64,000 nucleotides of DNA from Gemmatimonadales bacterium (GCA_009840115.1 VXOJ01000017.1:1-64000), one strand, 5' to 3'. Counted from the stretch's first letter, positions 17,284-26,663 are shown. Made by a program: numbers and translations. Notes: generated from the letters alone by a model not told the origin.

Positions 17284-18729
17284 GTGGAGATACGCTCGGG
17301 GATCCCCGTCGAACGGGAACTGGACGCTCTCGTGGTCCCGTGGTTCGATGACGCGGAGTCGACGGGAGAGTGGTGGGAAGGCCCGGCGGCGGCGTGGCTG
17401 GAGGGCCACGGCCGCTCCGGGGAAGCGTCGGGCTGGGCGCGGCTCGGGGCGGCGGAGGCGCCGGATGTCTTCGTCGTTCGCCTCGACGCCGGAGCGCGGC
17501 CGCGGGCCGAGTCGTGCCGGCGGGCGGCGGGAGCCGGGGTCAGGGCGGCGCGCGAGCGCGGCCTCGGGTCCGTCGGGTTCCGCGTGCCGGAGACGGCGGA
17601 CGGGACCGTGTGGCAGGCGTCTGCCGAGGGGCTTGCGCTGGGTGACTGGCGTTACGACGGGCTCCGCGATGCGGAAGGCCGCACCGCCGCGCCCGAAGAG
17701 CGGGTCCTCATCTCGGGGAGCGAGGCCGACCGCGAGGTCGCGGCCGCCGTGCGGCGGGGCCGTGTGCTCGCCGAGGCGCAGAACGCGACGCGCGAACTCG
17801 TGACCCTGCCGGGCAACGTGGCGACCCCGCGCTACCTCGCGGCGGAGGCGGAGCGGCTGGCGGAGGAACACGGCTTCCGGGTCGAGGTGCGGGACCGGGC
17901 GCAGCTGGAGGAGGAAGGATTCGGCGGCCTCCTCACCGTGGCCCGAGGGTCCGTCGAGGAGCCGCGCTTCATCGAGATGGAGCACGAGGGGTCGGGCGGC
18001 GATCCCGTCATCGTCGTCGGCAAGGGCGTGACCTTCGATGCGGGAGGCATCTCGCTCAAGCCCGCCTCGGGGATGGAGGACATGAAGTACGACATGGCGG
18101 GCGCGGCGGCCGTGTTCGGCGTCCTCATCGCGGCGGCGCGCCTCGATATCCCGCAGCGCGTGATCGGCCTCGTGCCCGCGACGGAGAACCTCCCGGCGGG
18201 GGATGCGGTGAAGCCGGGCGACGTGATCCGCGGCCTTTCGGGCAAGTCGATCGAGGTCATCAACACGGACGCGGAGGGCCGCCTCATCCTTTCGGACGCC
18301 CTGACCTACGCGCAGCGGCTCGATCCGGTGGCGATCGTCGACATGGCCACGCTGACCGGCGCCTGCGTCATCGCCCTCGGCCACCACGCGGTGGCGGTGC
18401 TCGCGAACGACGGGAGGATCGCGGACGAGCTGTCGGAGGCCGGCGAGGCGACGGGGGAACGGACGTGGCCCCTGCCGCTGTGGAAGGCGTATCGGGCGCA
18501 ACTCGACTCCGATATCGCCGACATCAAGAACATCGGCGGTCGCGGCGCGGGCACGATCACCGCGGGCTGGTTCCTGCGCGAGTTCGTGTCGGACGACGTG
18601 CCCTGGGCCCACCTCGACATCGCGGGTACGGCGTGGGCGAAGGAGGCCCGCGGCTGGCAGCCGAAGGGAGCCACCGGGGTCGGGGTCCGGCTCGTCCACG
18701 AATGGCTGCGCGTCCGCGAGCGAGAGTGA
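17284..18729 (+). CDS. pepA: leucyl aminopeptidase (M17 family)
   Basis: This metallo-aminopeptidase of about 481 aa has the M17 signature NTDAEGRLILSDAL (near residues 324-337), the metal- and substrate-binding stretch GKGVTFDAGGISLKP and the DMAGAAAVFG segment. It removes N-terminal residues from cytosolic peptides and binds two metal ions. The N-terminal macro-like domain covers roughly the first 150 residues. GTG 17284 is chosen because AAGGAAGG ends 5-6 bases upstream; GTG 17278 is an alternative but sits on that site. The stop overlaps the next start (GTGA). Confidence 0.92.
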   Translation: MEIRSGIPVERELDALVVPWFDDAESTGEWWEGPAAAWLEGHGRSGEASGWARLGAAEAPDVFVVRLDAGARPRAESCRRAAGAGVRAARERGLGSVGFRVPETADGTVWQASAEGLALGDWRYDGLRDAEGRTAAPEERVLISGSEADREVAAAVRRGRVLAEAQNATRELVTLPGNVATPRYLAAEAERLAEEHGFRVEVRDRAQLEEEGFGGLLTVARGSVEEPRFIEMEHEGSGGDPVIVVGKGVTFDAGGISLKPASGMEDMKYDMAGAAAVFGVLIAAARLDIPQRVIGLVPATENLPAGDAVKPGDVIRGLSGKSIEVINTDAEGRLILSDALTYAQRLDPVAIVDMATLTGACVIALGHHAVAVLANDGRIADELSEAGEATGERTWPLPLWKAYRAQLDSDIADIKNIGGRGAGTITAGWFLREFVSDDVPWAHLDIAGTAWAKEARGWQPKGATGVGVRLVHEWLRVRERE

Positions 18730-20612
18730 CGAAGATCTTCGTCGGCGCCCCGGGCGCCGGCGCAGGGGTTCGCCACGGGCTGCTGGGCGCGCTGCTGCTC
18801 GCGGCCGGGGGCGTCTCCGCGGCGCATGCCCAGGACCCGCCCGTCCCGGACAGCCTGCCGCCGGTTTCGGACAGCCTGGAGGTCGTGCCCGATTCCGTCC
18901 TCGCCGCGTTCGCCGACAGCCTGCGGCAGCGGGCGCAGAGCTTTCCGGGGCGGCTGACGGGCCTGCGCGGCCCCACGCACGAGATCTTCGACTGCGACCG
19001 GGAGTGCGTGCACTCGTCCCCCTCGTTCACCCTCATTGAACTCCTGCTCGAGCACGTTCCGGGCATTACGGGCGTTCGCGGCGAGTTCTACCAGGGGCCG
19101 CACCACGTGTTCGACGGCGGCTTCGGACCGGGGCTCGCGACCCTCTACATCGACGGCCGCGAAGTCCTCCCCCTCTCCCGAACCCAGGCGGACCTCCGTC
19201 GCGTATCGTTGAACTACGTCGACCGGGTGCGCGTGTATCGCGGCGCGGACGGCCTCGTCATCGACGTCGACCTCATCCGCCACGACGGGGTCCAGGCCTA
19301 CTCGCGGGTGAGCGGGATCACCGGGGATCCGCGCTCCGAGATCCTCGACGCCGTCTTCGCCAACTCGCTGGGCGGCGCGTCCAACGTCGAAGCCTCCTTC
19401 GAGCGGTACGATGTCCGGGACCGGCAGAACGACCAGGACCGCTTCGCGGTGCAGGGCCGCTTCTCGTGGATGCCGCGCTCGAACGATTTCGGGGTTCAGT
19501 TCGCGTATCGTTCGGAGACCATCGAGCGCACCGGGCTCGACACGCTCAATTTCTCGCGCCGGGAATTCGTGCTCCGGACGCGGGCGAACCTCGGGGAGCG
19601 GGCCCAGGTCGAAGCCTACGGACAGGCCACGAGCTTCACGGATGTCGTCGAAAACCTCCCGGACAGCGTTTCGCCGCCGCAGCGGGGCGCGGATGGCGTC
19701 GGCCTGCGGTTCTCGGCCCGGCCCGGCTCGGGAGGGATCTCGATGGGCCTCCGTTTCGCCGGGCGCGACGCCTACGCCTCGCGCCTCGCGGATCTCTCCG
19801 CCTGGCAACCCATCGGCCCCTTCGCGCTCGAGGGTGGGGCGGAACTCGCGAGCTGGAACGAGTTTCCGACGGAGTCCTGGCGGGCGGGGATCGCCTTCCG
19901 GGACACGCTCCTGTTTCCGATCGAGTTGCGGGCCTTCACCGCGGAGGGAACCCGGGGCGTCGGCTTCCCGCAGCATCCCGGGCTCGACAGCCTCGGGACA
20001 GCGGAATTCCCGCTCGCCGACAGCCTGCGGTTCGATTCCCGCGGCGCCTCCGCGGCCTTCGAGATCGGGCCGTTCAACCTCGGCGGCCGCTACTCGGAGC
20101 AGTGGCTGGACCGACAGGTCGGCTTCGGCGCCCCCTTCGACCGGCTCGTCGTCGCGGACTCGGGGGAGGTGGACATCACGTCGCTGGAGGTGCGCTTCGA
20201 CGGGCCGGTCGTGCCCCTCGGCGTGCTGCTTCGCGGCGTGGAGCCGATCCGCCTCCGCGCTTCGTGGCGAAAGTTCGACTCCCGCGGGGCCGAGACCCTC
20301 TTCCTGCCCGACCGCCTGTTCCGCACGGAGCTGTACCTGACCGACACCTTTTTCGATGAGAACCTCCGGATATGGCTGTCCCTGCACATCGACCGCCGCG
20401 GGGAGCGGCTGGTCCCCGTCCCCGGCTCGCCCGACCCGGTGATGCTGGAGGCGGACAGCTGGATGGGCGGGCACCTGATGTTCAAGATCGCCGACTTTCG
20501 TTTTTTCTGGCGTTTCGGCAACCTGGGGGCGGCTCGACTCGGCGATTTTCAGGGGGCGGGGTTCCCGCGGCAGCTCAACGTATACGGACTTCGTTGGGAC
20601 TTCTTCAATTGA
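18726..20612 (+). CDS. outer-membrane protein with TonB-receptor plug-like domain
   Basis: The 628-aa protein has a signal peptide (LLGALLLAAGGVSAAHA, cut before QDPP). After a Pro/Ser/Asp-rich linker with repeated PDSL/SDSL units, a plug-like region runs from LLEHVPGITGV through LYIDGREVLPL to VRVYRGADGLVIDV (about 100-180). Alternating strand segments then continue to an aromatic end, LRWDFFN, as in outer-membrane barrels. It is shorter than classical TonB-dependent receptors and no TonB box was identified. The ligand is unknown. Translation is coupled to the aminopeptidase. A GCAGGGGTTCGCCACGGGCTGCTG motif lies inside its signal-peptide codons. Confidence 0.7.
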   Translation: MTKIFVGAPGAGAGVRHGLLGALLLAAGGVSAAHAQDPPVPDSLPPVSDSLEVVPDSVLAAFADSLRQRAQSFPGRLTGLRGPTHEIFDCDRECVHSSPSFTLIELLLEHVPGITGVRGEFYQGPHHVFDGGFGPGLATLYIDGREVLPLSRTQADLRRVSLNYVDRVRVYRGADGLVIDVDLIRHDGVQAYSRVSGITGDPRSEILDAVFANSLGGASNVEASFERYDVRDRQNDQDRFAVQGRFSWMPRSNDFGVQFAYRSETIERTGLDTLNFSRREFVLRTRANLGERAQVEAYGQATSFTDVVENLPDSVSPPQRGADGVGLRFSARPGSGGISMGLRFAGRDAYASRLADLSAWQPIGPFALEGGAELASWNEFPTESWRAGIAFRDTLLFPIELRAFTAEGTRGVGFPQHPGLDSLGTAEFPLADSLRFDSRGASAAFEIGPFNLGGRYSEQWLDRQVGFGAPFDRLVVADSGEVDITSLEVRFDGPVVPLGVLLRGVEPIRLRASWRKFDSRGAETLFLPDRLFRTELYLTDTFFDENLRIWLSLHIDRRGERLVPVPGSPDPVMLEADSWMGGHLMFKIADFRFFWRFGNLGAARLGDFQGAGFPRQLNVYGLRWDFFN

Positions 20613-20643
20613 CCGCGCGGGCGCCGCGGCGGGAGAGATCGAA

Positions 20644-21525
20644 GTGATTCGCAGCATGACCGGCTACGGCTCGGCGACCGTGACGCGGGAGACCGGGACG
20701 GTCACCGTCGAAGCGCGCTCCGTGAATTCGCGCGGGCTGAAGGTGGTGGTGAAGGCGCCGCCCGGGGTGGAGCGCTCGGAGGGTGACCTTCGCGCCCTCG
20801 CGGAATCCCGCGCGCGCCGCGGCCGCCTGGACCTCTTCGTCCGCGTGGAGGGCACGCCCGAGGCGGGCGGCGCGAGCCTGGACGAGGCGCGCGTGCGGGA
20901 GGTGCTCGAGGCGTGCCGACGGCTTCGGGACGACTTCGGGGTGTCCGGCGAACCGGACATGGCTTCGCTGCTGGGCGTGGGCGGGATTTTCCGGAGGGCG
21001 GGCGGCGAGGGCGCCGAGTTCGTGCCGGAGACGGACGATGTGAAGCAGGCGGCGGCGGAGGCGCTCGACCTGCTGGTGGAGATGCGGGACCGCGAGGGGG
21101 CTCGGCTCGAGGTCGACCTTCGGGGACGGCTGGCGGGGCTCGGGAAGGCCATCGATGGTGCCGAGGCGTTGGCGCCGGAGCGGCTCGAGCGCGAGCGACG
21201 CCGGCTCCGTGACGCGGTCGCGGACCTGGCCGGGAAGAGCCTCGATGAGGACCGGTTGCTGCGCGAAATCGCGCTCATCGCCGACCGCTGGGAGATCAGC
21301 GAGGAACTCGTGCGGGCCCGGTCGCACGTGGAGGCCTTCGAGGAGTTCCTCGAGGCCCCGGTCGACGAGCCGGTGGGGCGGCGGCTCGGCTTTCTCGTTC
21401 AGGAGTTGCAGCGCGAGTTCAACACGCTGGGCGCGAAGGCGAACGACTCCCGAATCTCGAGACTCGTGGTGGAAGCGAAGAACGAGATCGAGCGGCTCCG
21501 GGAACAGGTGGAGAACGTCGAGTGA
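20644..21525 (+). CDS. yicC: YicC family endoribonuclease
   Basis: The 293-aa protein starts IRSMTGYGSATV, the family N-terminal signature, and ends with the DUF1732-type region GRRLGFLVQELQREFNTLGAKAND. YicC-family proteins act as endoribonucleases in RNA turnover in E. coli and B. subtilis. The GTG start has GGGAGAG about 9 bases upstream. Placement directly before gmk and rpoZ matches a widespread bacterial gene order, which supports the assignment. The stop overlaps gmk (GTGA). Confidence 0.92.
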   Translation: MIRSMTGYGSATVTRETGTVTVEARSVNSRGLKVVVKAPPGVERSEGDLRALAESRARRGRLDLFVRVEGTPEAGGASLDEARVREVLEACRRLRDDFGVSGEPDMASLLGVGGIFRRAGGEGAEFVPETDDVKQAAAEALDLLVEMRDREGARLEVDLRGRLAGLGKAIDGAEALAPERLERERRRLRDAVADLAGKSLDEDRLLREIALIADRWEISEELVRARSHVEAFEEFLEAPVDEPVGRRLGFLVQELQREFNTLGAKANDSRISRLVVEAKNEIERLREQVENVE

Positions 21526-22178
21526 GCCCCGCCGAATCCGGGTCCCGTTCCCTCTTTCCCGTCATTCTCTCCGGACCCTCCGGAGCGGGGAAGACGACGA
21601 TTCGGGATCGGTTGCTCGCGGGAGCCGGCTCTCCCGGATTCGTGTTCTCGGTCTCGATGACGACGCGGGCGCCGCGCGCGGGCGAACGGGACGGCGTGGA
21701 CTACCGCTTCGTCTCGCGCAGCCGGTTCGAGGCGCTGGTGGACTCGGGGGCCATGCTCGAATACGCAACGGTCCACGGCGAACGGTACGGTACGCCGAGC
21801 GACAACCTCGGCCGCGCGCGGGAAGCGGGCGCCCATCTCCTGCTGGACATCGACGTACAGGGGGCTCGCCAGGTGTGGCAGACCGTCGCGGAAGTTCTCT
21901 CCATCTTCATCGTCCCGCCCACCGGCGAGCGGATTGCGCGGCAGCTCAGGGGGCGGGGCAGCGAGAGCGCGGAGCAGCTCCGGCGCCGGCTCGGGAACGC
22001 GCGATCGGAGCTGGAGGCCGCGGCGGAGTTCGACCGGCTGGTCGTCAACGACCGCATCGAGGACGCGGTCGACGAGGTGTCGGCGGTGGTGGCGGAGGGA
22101 CTCGTGCCCGGCCGCCGGCTCGGAGCGGCGGAGTGGCGGTACGTGAGACGCATCATCGGGGAGTTGGTTGCCCTGTGA
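21522..22178 (+). CDS. gmk: guanylate kinase
   Basis: The 218-aa enzyme phosphorylates GMP to GDP with ATP. It has the P-loop LSGPSGAGKTTI near residue 15 and the guanine-site segment VSMTTRAPRAGERDGVDY. ERYGTP and LLLDIDVQGARQV are also conserved family blocks. The C-terminal region is slightly longer than usual (about 205 aa). The GTG start overlaps the yicC stop by 4 bases, and rpoZ follows after about 100 bp. Confidence 0.94.
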   Translation: MSPAESGSRSLFPVILSGPSGAGKTTIRDRLLAGAGSPGFVFSVSMTTRAPRAGERDGVDYRFVSRSRFEALVDSGAMLEYATVHGERYGTPSDNLGRAREAGAHLLLDIDVQGARQVWQTVAEVLSIFIVPPTGERIARQLRGRGSESAEQLRRRLGNARSELEAAAEFDRLVVNDRIEDAVDEVSAVVAEGLVPGRRLGAAEWRYVRRIIGELVAL

Positions 22179-22193
22179 CGCATGTGGTAGATT
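22164..22193 (+). promoter_or_regulatory. possible rpoZ promoter
   Basis: TTGGTT (22164-22169) and TAGATT (22188-22193) are 18 bp apart, at the end of gmk and 84 bases before the rpoZ start. The TANNTT form of the -10 box recurs at other promoter candidates in this window. Confidence 0.35.
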
Positions 22194-22277
22194 CATGGCT
22201 GGGCGCGGTTCGGCGACGGACCGCGGCACGGAATGCGACGAAACCCGCTGGACCGTGAGGGTCGAGGGAGAAATAGA

Positions 22278-22499
22278 ATGAAGGTGTTTACCCCGGACGC
22301 CGTGGCGAAGGCGGCGACCAACAAGTATCTGGGCGTGCTCGTCGCCGCGAAGTATGCGCGCGAACTCAACGCCCTCCCGCTCGAACGCTCGCCGTACGGC
22401 GCGGAGAAGCTGACCACGGTCGCCGCGGACGCGCTGACCTCGGAGGAGAAGAAGCTGCAATACCGGCTGGTCCGGGCGCGCCCCACCCTGATTCCCTAG
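22278..22499 (+). CDS. rpoZ: RNA polymerase omega subunit
   Basis: The 73-aa protein begins MKVFTPDAVAKAATNKYLG and contains VAAKYARELN and the KLTTVAADALTS segment, matching the omega fold that latches onto the beta-prime subunit and aids RNA polymerase assembly. ATG 22278 is chosen because GAGGGAG lies 7 bases upstream; a longer in-frame start at 22233 lacks one. The position between gmk and coaBC is the common bacterial arrangement. A hairpin-like element begins at its stop codon. Confidence 0.88.
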   Translation: MKVFTPDAVAKAATNKYLGVLVAAKYARELNALPLERSPYGAEKLTTVAADALTSEEKKLQYRLVRARPTLIP

Positions 22500-22532
22500 C
22501 AGCAGCCCGTGGCGAAACCCCTGCCGGACTGC
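22500..22532 (+). repeat. imperfect hairpin element after rpoZ
   Basis: AGCAGCCCGTGGC (22501-22513) can pair imperfectly with GCCGGACTGCT (22523-22533), leaving the loop GAAACCCCT. The first arm plus loop (22500-22524) is nearly the exact reverse complement of 18762-18785 and of 15948-15970. It fills the short gap before coaBC. It may be a terminator or a dispersed repeat. Confidence 0.45.
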
Positions 22533-22538
22533 TAGCCC

Positions 22539-23750
22539 GTGCGGCCCTTTGATGGTCGTCGCGTGCTGCTCGTCGTATCCGGCGGGATCGCCGCGTACAA
22601 GAGTGCGATCCTCGCCCGCCGCCTGATCGAGGCCGGGGCCGGGGTCGAGGTCATCCTCACCGCGTCGGCCGAGCGTTTCATCGGACGCGTCACCTTCGAG
22701 GGGATTACGGGCCGTCCGGTCCACGCGTCGCTGTGGGACCGGCCCATGGCGCACCTCGATCTCGGGCTCGAGGCCGATGCCATCGTCGTCGCGCCTGCGA
22801 CGGCCAACCTCATCTCCAGGCTCGCGGCCGGGGCCGCGGACGACCTGGCGACGACCGCCGTGCTGGCCTCGCGCGCGCCGGTCATCGTCTGCCCCGCGAT
22901 GAACACGCGGATGTGGGAGCATCCGATCACGCAGGCGAACGTCGCGCGGCTGGCCGGGGTCGGCTACGGGATCGCGGGGCCGGCCGATGGTCCGCTCGCG
23001 GAGGGGGAAAGCGGGCCGGGGCGGCTGCTGGAGCCGGAGGAGATACTGCCGCGCATCGGGCGGGCGCTCGAAACGGCGACCGGTCTGCGCGGCCGGAAGG
23101 TCGTCGCGACGGCGGGGCCGACGAGGGCCGCGCTGGACCCCGTCCGCTTCATCACGAACCGCTCGTCGGGCCGCATGGGCTTCGCGCTCGCCCAGGCCGC
23201 GTGGCGGCGCGGGGGCGACGTCACCCTCATCAGCGGACCCAGTCGCCTGCCGCGACCCACGGGGCCCGATGTGGTGGAGGTCGATACGGCCGGCGAGATG
23301 CTCGCCGCCCTGGAGACCGCGTTGACCGATGCCGACATCCTGTTGATGGCCGCCGCCGTCGGCGATTTCGAGCCGGCCCGGGCGGCGGACTCGAAGATCA
23401 GGAAGAGCGGGGCCGGGAAGGGGTTCGAACTCACGCTCCGGGCGGGACCGGACCTGCTGCTGGAGACGCGGGCGTTCCGCGAACGGGAGGGAATCTTTAC
23501 TCTGGGTTTCGCGCTCGAGACGGAGGACCTCCTGGCCCGTGGACGAGAGAAACTCGCGCGGAAGGGCATGCACCTCGTCGCGGTGAACTCGGCCGTGGAG
23601 CCGGGCGCCGGATTCGAGTCCGAGACGAACCGCATCACGTTGATCGACCGGAGTGGCCAGGTCGAGGAGTTGCCTTTGGCGAAGAAGACCGAGTTGGCGG
23701 ACGCGCTGCTCGACCGGGTCGAGGCCTCGATCCCGGCGGCGGCGGGGTGA
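22539..23750 (+). CDS. coaBC: bifunctional phosphopantothenoylcysteine decarboxylase/phosphopantothenate-cysteine ligase
   Basis: The 403-aa fusion carries two consecutive coenzyme A synthesis steps. The CoaC flavoprotein half (about 1-190) has VVSGGIAAYKS, the PAMNTRMW clamp and an AHLDLG segment with the expected catalytic His. The CoaB half (about 195-400) has TAGPTRAALDPVRFI, the NRSSGRMGFALAQA dimer and nucleotide motif, and VGDF near the active site. Together they convert phosphopantothenate and Cys to phosphopantetheine. The GTG start has no clear ribosome binding site, so it may be coupled to upstream translation or start slightly elsewhere. Confidence 0.93.
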   Translation: MRPFDGRRVLLVVSGGIAAYKSAILARRLIEAGAGVEVILTASAERFIGRVTFEGITGRPVHASLWDRPMAHLDLGLEADAIVVAPATANLISRLAAGAADDLATTAVLASRAPVIVCPAMNTRMWEHPITQANVARLAGVGYGIAGPADGPLAEGESGPGRLLEPEEILPRIGRALETATGLRGRKVVATAGPTRAALDPVRFITNRSSGRMGFALAQAAWRRGGDVTLISGPSRLPRPTGPDVVEVDTAGEMLAALETALTDADILLMAAAVGDFEPARAADSKIRKSGAGKGFELTLRAGPDLLLETRAFREREGIFTLGFALETEDLLARGREKLARKGMHLVAVNSAVEPGAGFESETNRITLIDRSGQVEELPLAKKTELADALLDRVEASIPAAAG

Positions 23751-24553
23751 GCCCGCCGGACGCCGACGCCCGGACGCTCGCTCGCGCCTTCCTCGAGCAG
23801 ACGCTCTCCGCGGAAGGGAACGCGCTCATGCTCGAACATGCGACGCGCGAAGAGGTCATCCGCGGCCTGGCTTCCGCCCGGCGCCCGGTGCGGGCGCACG
23901 CCGCCGGCCCCCCGGATCGGGGCCCGGACCCCGCGGCGACGGGGCCGGAGATCGTAACGGGCCCGCAGATCGCGGAGGCGCCGGATCTGGAAACCCTGGC
24001 CGCGCTCGTCGCCTCCTGCACTCGCTGCACGCTCCACGAATCGCGAAAGAACCCGGTGTTCGGCGAGGGCGCGGCGGACGCCCGCGTCGTGTGCGTCGGG
24101 GAGGCGCCCGGGGCGCGCGAGGATGAGACCGGCCGCCCCTTTGTCGGCCGCGCCGGCGGCCTGCTCGACCGCCTGCTGCTGTCGATCGGGCTTCCGCGGA
24201 AATCCGTCTACATCTGCAACGTGCTGAAGTCCCGGCCCCCCCGGAACCGCGATCCGCTCCCCGAGGAGGTCGCGGCCTGCTCTCCCTATCTCCTGAGGCA
24301 GCTCGCGCTCATCGAACCCGAGGTGATCATCGCCTTCGGCGCCTTCGCCGCGCGCACGCTGCTCGAAACGAAGTCCGCGCTGGGGCGGCTCCGCGGCACT
24401 GTGCACCGCTATTCCGGGTATCCCGTCGTCGCCACGTACCACCCGGCGGCGCTGCTCCGGAACCCGGGCTGGATACGGCCGACGTGGGAGGATCTGCAGA
24501 TCGTGCGCCGCATGCTCGACGGCGTCGGAGATCGCGGGGCCCGAAATGATTGA
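23747..24553 (+). CDS. type-4 (Fe-S) uracil-DNA glycosylase
   Basis: The 268-aa protein has a 95-residue Pro/Ala-rich N-terminal extension before the UDG fold. Family 4 motifs are clear: GEAPGAREDETG near 124, FVGRAG, CNVLKSRPPRNRDP and TYHPAALLRNP. Four Cys for a [4Fe-4S] cluster can be placed: the CTRC pair, CNVLK and ACSPYL. It would excise uracil from DNA produced by cytosine deamination, relevant for a G+C-rich genome. The N-terminal extension resembles the region preceding phage-type UDGs and has no assigned role. The start overlaps coaBC (GTGA). Confidence 0.9.
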   Translation: MSPPDADARTLARAFLEQTLSAEGNALMLEHATREEVIRGLASARRPVRAHAAGPPDRGPDPAATGPEIVTGPQIAEAPDLETLAALVASCTRCTLHESRKNPVFGEGAADARVVCVGEAPGAREDETGRPFVGRAGGLLDRLLLSIGLPRKSVYICNVLKSRPPRNRDPLPEEVAACSPYLLRQLALIEPEVIIAFGAFAARTLLETKSALGRLRGTVHRYSGYPVVATYHPAALLRNPGWIRPTWEDLQIVRRMLDGVGDRGARND

Positions 24554-25931
24554 CACGGCGATCAGTCTCCCCGGCGACGCGATCGAGGCCCGGCGCACGC
24601 CCTGGTCCGAGGAGGCCGAGATCTCGGTCCTCGGGGCGATGCTCATCGACGGCGACGCCGTGGCCGTCGCCCTCGAACAGATCGACGATTCCGCCTTCCA
24701 CCGGGAAGGCAACCGCCGGATCTTCCGCGCCATGGTGCGCCTGTACGGGCGCGGCGACGTGATCGACGCCGTCACGCTCGCGGACGAACTGCAGACGGCC
24801 GCGGAACTCGACGCCGTCGGCGGGATGGCCTACCTCGCGAGACTCGTGGACGCGGTCCCCACCGCGGCCAACGTCGGCCACCACTGTCGGATTCTCCGCG
24901 ACAAGACGGTGCTCCGGCGGCTCATCTCCAGCGCCACCGAGATCATCCAGGACGCCTACGAGGCGGGATCGGGCGAAGTCGACGAGACGCTCGACCGCGC
25001 GGAGCAGAGGATCTTCGAGATCTCGCAGGCGGAGCAGCGCGGGACCTTCGTCCGCATCAAGGAAGTCCTGCGCTCGACGATGGACCGGATCGACGAACTC
25101 GTGCGCAACCCGGGCACGATCACCGGCGTCGCGTCCGGGTTCACCGATCTCGACCGCATGACGGCGGGGTTCCAGCCGGCCGACCTCGTCGTCCTCGCCG
25201 GGCGCCCCTCGATGGGCAAGACGGCCCTCGCGCTGAACATCGCCCAGCATACGGCGATCGGCGAGGACGTCCCGGTGGCGATCTTCTCGCTCGAAATGTC
25301 GAGAGAGTCGCTCGTCCAGAGGATGCTGAGCGCGGAGTCCAAGGTGGATTCGAGCCGGATCCGGACCGGGCGATTGAATTCCGACGACTTCACGCGGCTG
25401 GCGAGCGGGGCCGGGCACCTGAACACGGCCCCGATCTGGATCGACGATACGCCCGCCATCTCCCCCATCGAACTCCGCGCCAAGGTGCGGCGTCTCCACG
25501 CCGAAGTCGGCGTCGGGCTCGTCGTGCTCGACTACCTGCAGCTGATGTCCGGCGGAGCGCGGATCGAGAACCGCCAACAGGAAATCAGCGCGATTTCACG
25601 GTCGCTGAAGGCGATCGCGAAGGAGGTCGGCGTGCCGCTCCTCGCGCTCTCGCAGCTCTCGCGGGCGCCAGAACAGCGCGAAGGGAACCGTCCAAGGCTC
25701 TCCGACCTGCGGGAGTCGGGCGCGATCGAACAGGATGCGGATGTCGTCCTCTTCATCTTCCGCGAGGAGATGCACCGCAAGCCGGAAGAGGTGGAGGAAC
25801 GGGGATTGGCGGGGAAGGCCGAACTCATCGTGGGCAAGCAGCGCAACGGGCCCACCGGCACCGTCGAACTCTATTTCCACAAGGCCTTCACGGCGTTCGA
25901 ATCCGTGAGCCGCCGTCCGGAACCCGACTAG
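24546..25931 (+). CDS. dnaB: replicative DNA helicase
   Basis: The 461-aa hexameric helicase unwinds DNA ahead of the replisome. The N-terminal primase-interacting domain (about 20-120) contains EAEISVLGAMLIDG. The RecA-like core has Walker A GRPSMGKTALAL near residue 220, Walker B LVVLDYLQLM near 325, and the QEISAISRSLKAIA and ALSQLSRAPEQR motifs. No intein interrupts it. The start lies 8 bases inside the UDG gene. ispD follows with a 1-base overlap (TAGTG). Confidence 0.95.
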   Translation: MIDTAISLPGDAIEARRTPWSEEAEISVLGAMLIDGDAVAVALEQIDDSAFHREGNRRIFRAMVRLYGRGDVIDAVTLADELQTAAELDAVGGMAYLARLVDAVPTAANVGHHCRILRDKTVLRRLISSATEIIQDAYEAGSGEVDETLDRAEQRIFEISQAEQRGTFVRIKEVLRSTMDRIDELVRNPGTITGVASGFTDLDRMTAGFQPADLVVLAGRPSMGKTALALNIAQHTAIGEDVPVAIFSLEMSRESLVQRMLSAESKVDSSRIRTGRLNSDDFTRLASGAGHLNTAPIWIDDTPAISPIELRAKVRRLHAEVGVGLVVLDYLQLMSGGARIENRQQEISAISRSLKAIAKEVGVPLLALSQLSRAPEQREGNRPRLSDLRESGAIEQDADVVLFIFREEMHRKPEEVEERGLAGKAELIVGKQRNGPTGTVELYFHKAFTAFESVSRRPEPD

Positions 25932-26659
25932 TGCCGGCGGCAGGCCCGGCGGCCGCCCGCGGCGTCGGGGCCGTCGTCGTCGCGGCGGGGCAGGGACATC
26001 GCTTCGGCGCGTCGCGGCCGAAGCAGTTCGTCGACCTCTGCGGCATGCCGGTGCTCGCCTGGTCGGTGCGGACGCTCATGAACCATCCCGACGTCGACAG
26101 GGTCGTGGTCGTGCTGTCGCCGCCGAGGGCGGCCTCGCCCCCGGCCTGGCTTCCGGAGGGGGCTCTCGTCGTGCCGGGCGGGGTGTTTCGGGCCGATTCC
26201 GTGCGTGCGGGCGTAGAGGCGCTTGCGGGAGACGTCGAGACCGTGCTCGTGCACGATGGGGCGCGTCCGTTCGTGTCGGCCGAACTCGTGTCCCGCGTCG
26301 TGGACGGGGCCCGGAACGGGCCGGTCGTGCCGGCGATCGCCGTCGAGGACACGGTGAAGCGGGTAGACGAGGGAGGCTGGATCGAGGAGACGGTGCCGCG
26401 CGACCGGCTCCGCCGCGTACAGACCCCTCAGGGGTTTCCGGTCGCGGTTCTGAACCGTACCCACGCGCTCGACGATGCCGGCGCGTGGGAAGCGCAGGAC
26501 GCCGCAGCCATGACGGACGACGCGCTGCTGTGCGAGCGGCTCGGCATCGACGTTTCCACGGTGGAAGGGGATCCGGCGAACCTGAAGATCACGACCGCGC
26601 GCGACCTGGCGCTCGCGCGCGCCATGGTTGAGACCGGGTTGATCGCTGCGGGGAACTAG
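25931..26659 (+). CDS. ispD: 2-C-methyl-D-erythritol 4-phosphate cytidylyltransferase
   Basis: This 242-aa enzyme makes CDP-methylerythritol in the MEP isoprenoid pathway. It shows the nucleotide-binding VVAAGQGHRFGASRPKQF (about 18-35) and the conserved VHDGARPF, RVQTPQGF and GDPANLKITTARDL blocks. The GTG start overlaps the dnaB stop by one base. ispF, often adjacent or fused, is not in the window. Confidence 0.93.
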   Translation: MPAAGPAAARGVGAVVVAAGQGHRFGASRPKQFVDLCGMPVLAWSVRTLMNHPDVDRVVVVLSPPRAASPPAWLPEGALVVPGGVFRADSVRAGVEALAGDVETVLVHDGARPFVSAELVSRVVDGARNGPVVPAIAVEDTVKRVDEGGWIEETVPRDRLRRVQTPQGFPVAVLNRTHALDDAGAWEAQDAAAMTDDALLCERLGIDVSTVEGDPANLKITTARDLALARAMVETGLIAAGN

Positions 26660-26663
26660 TGTC

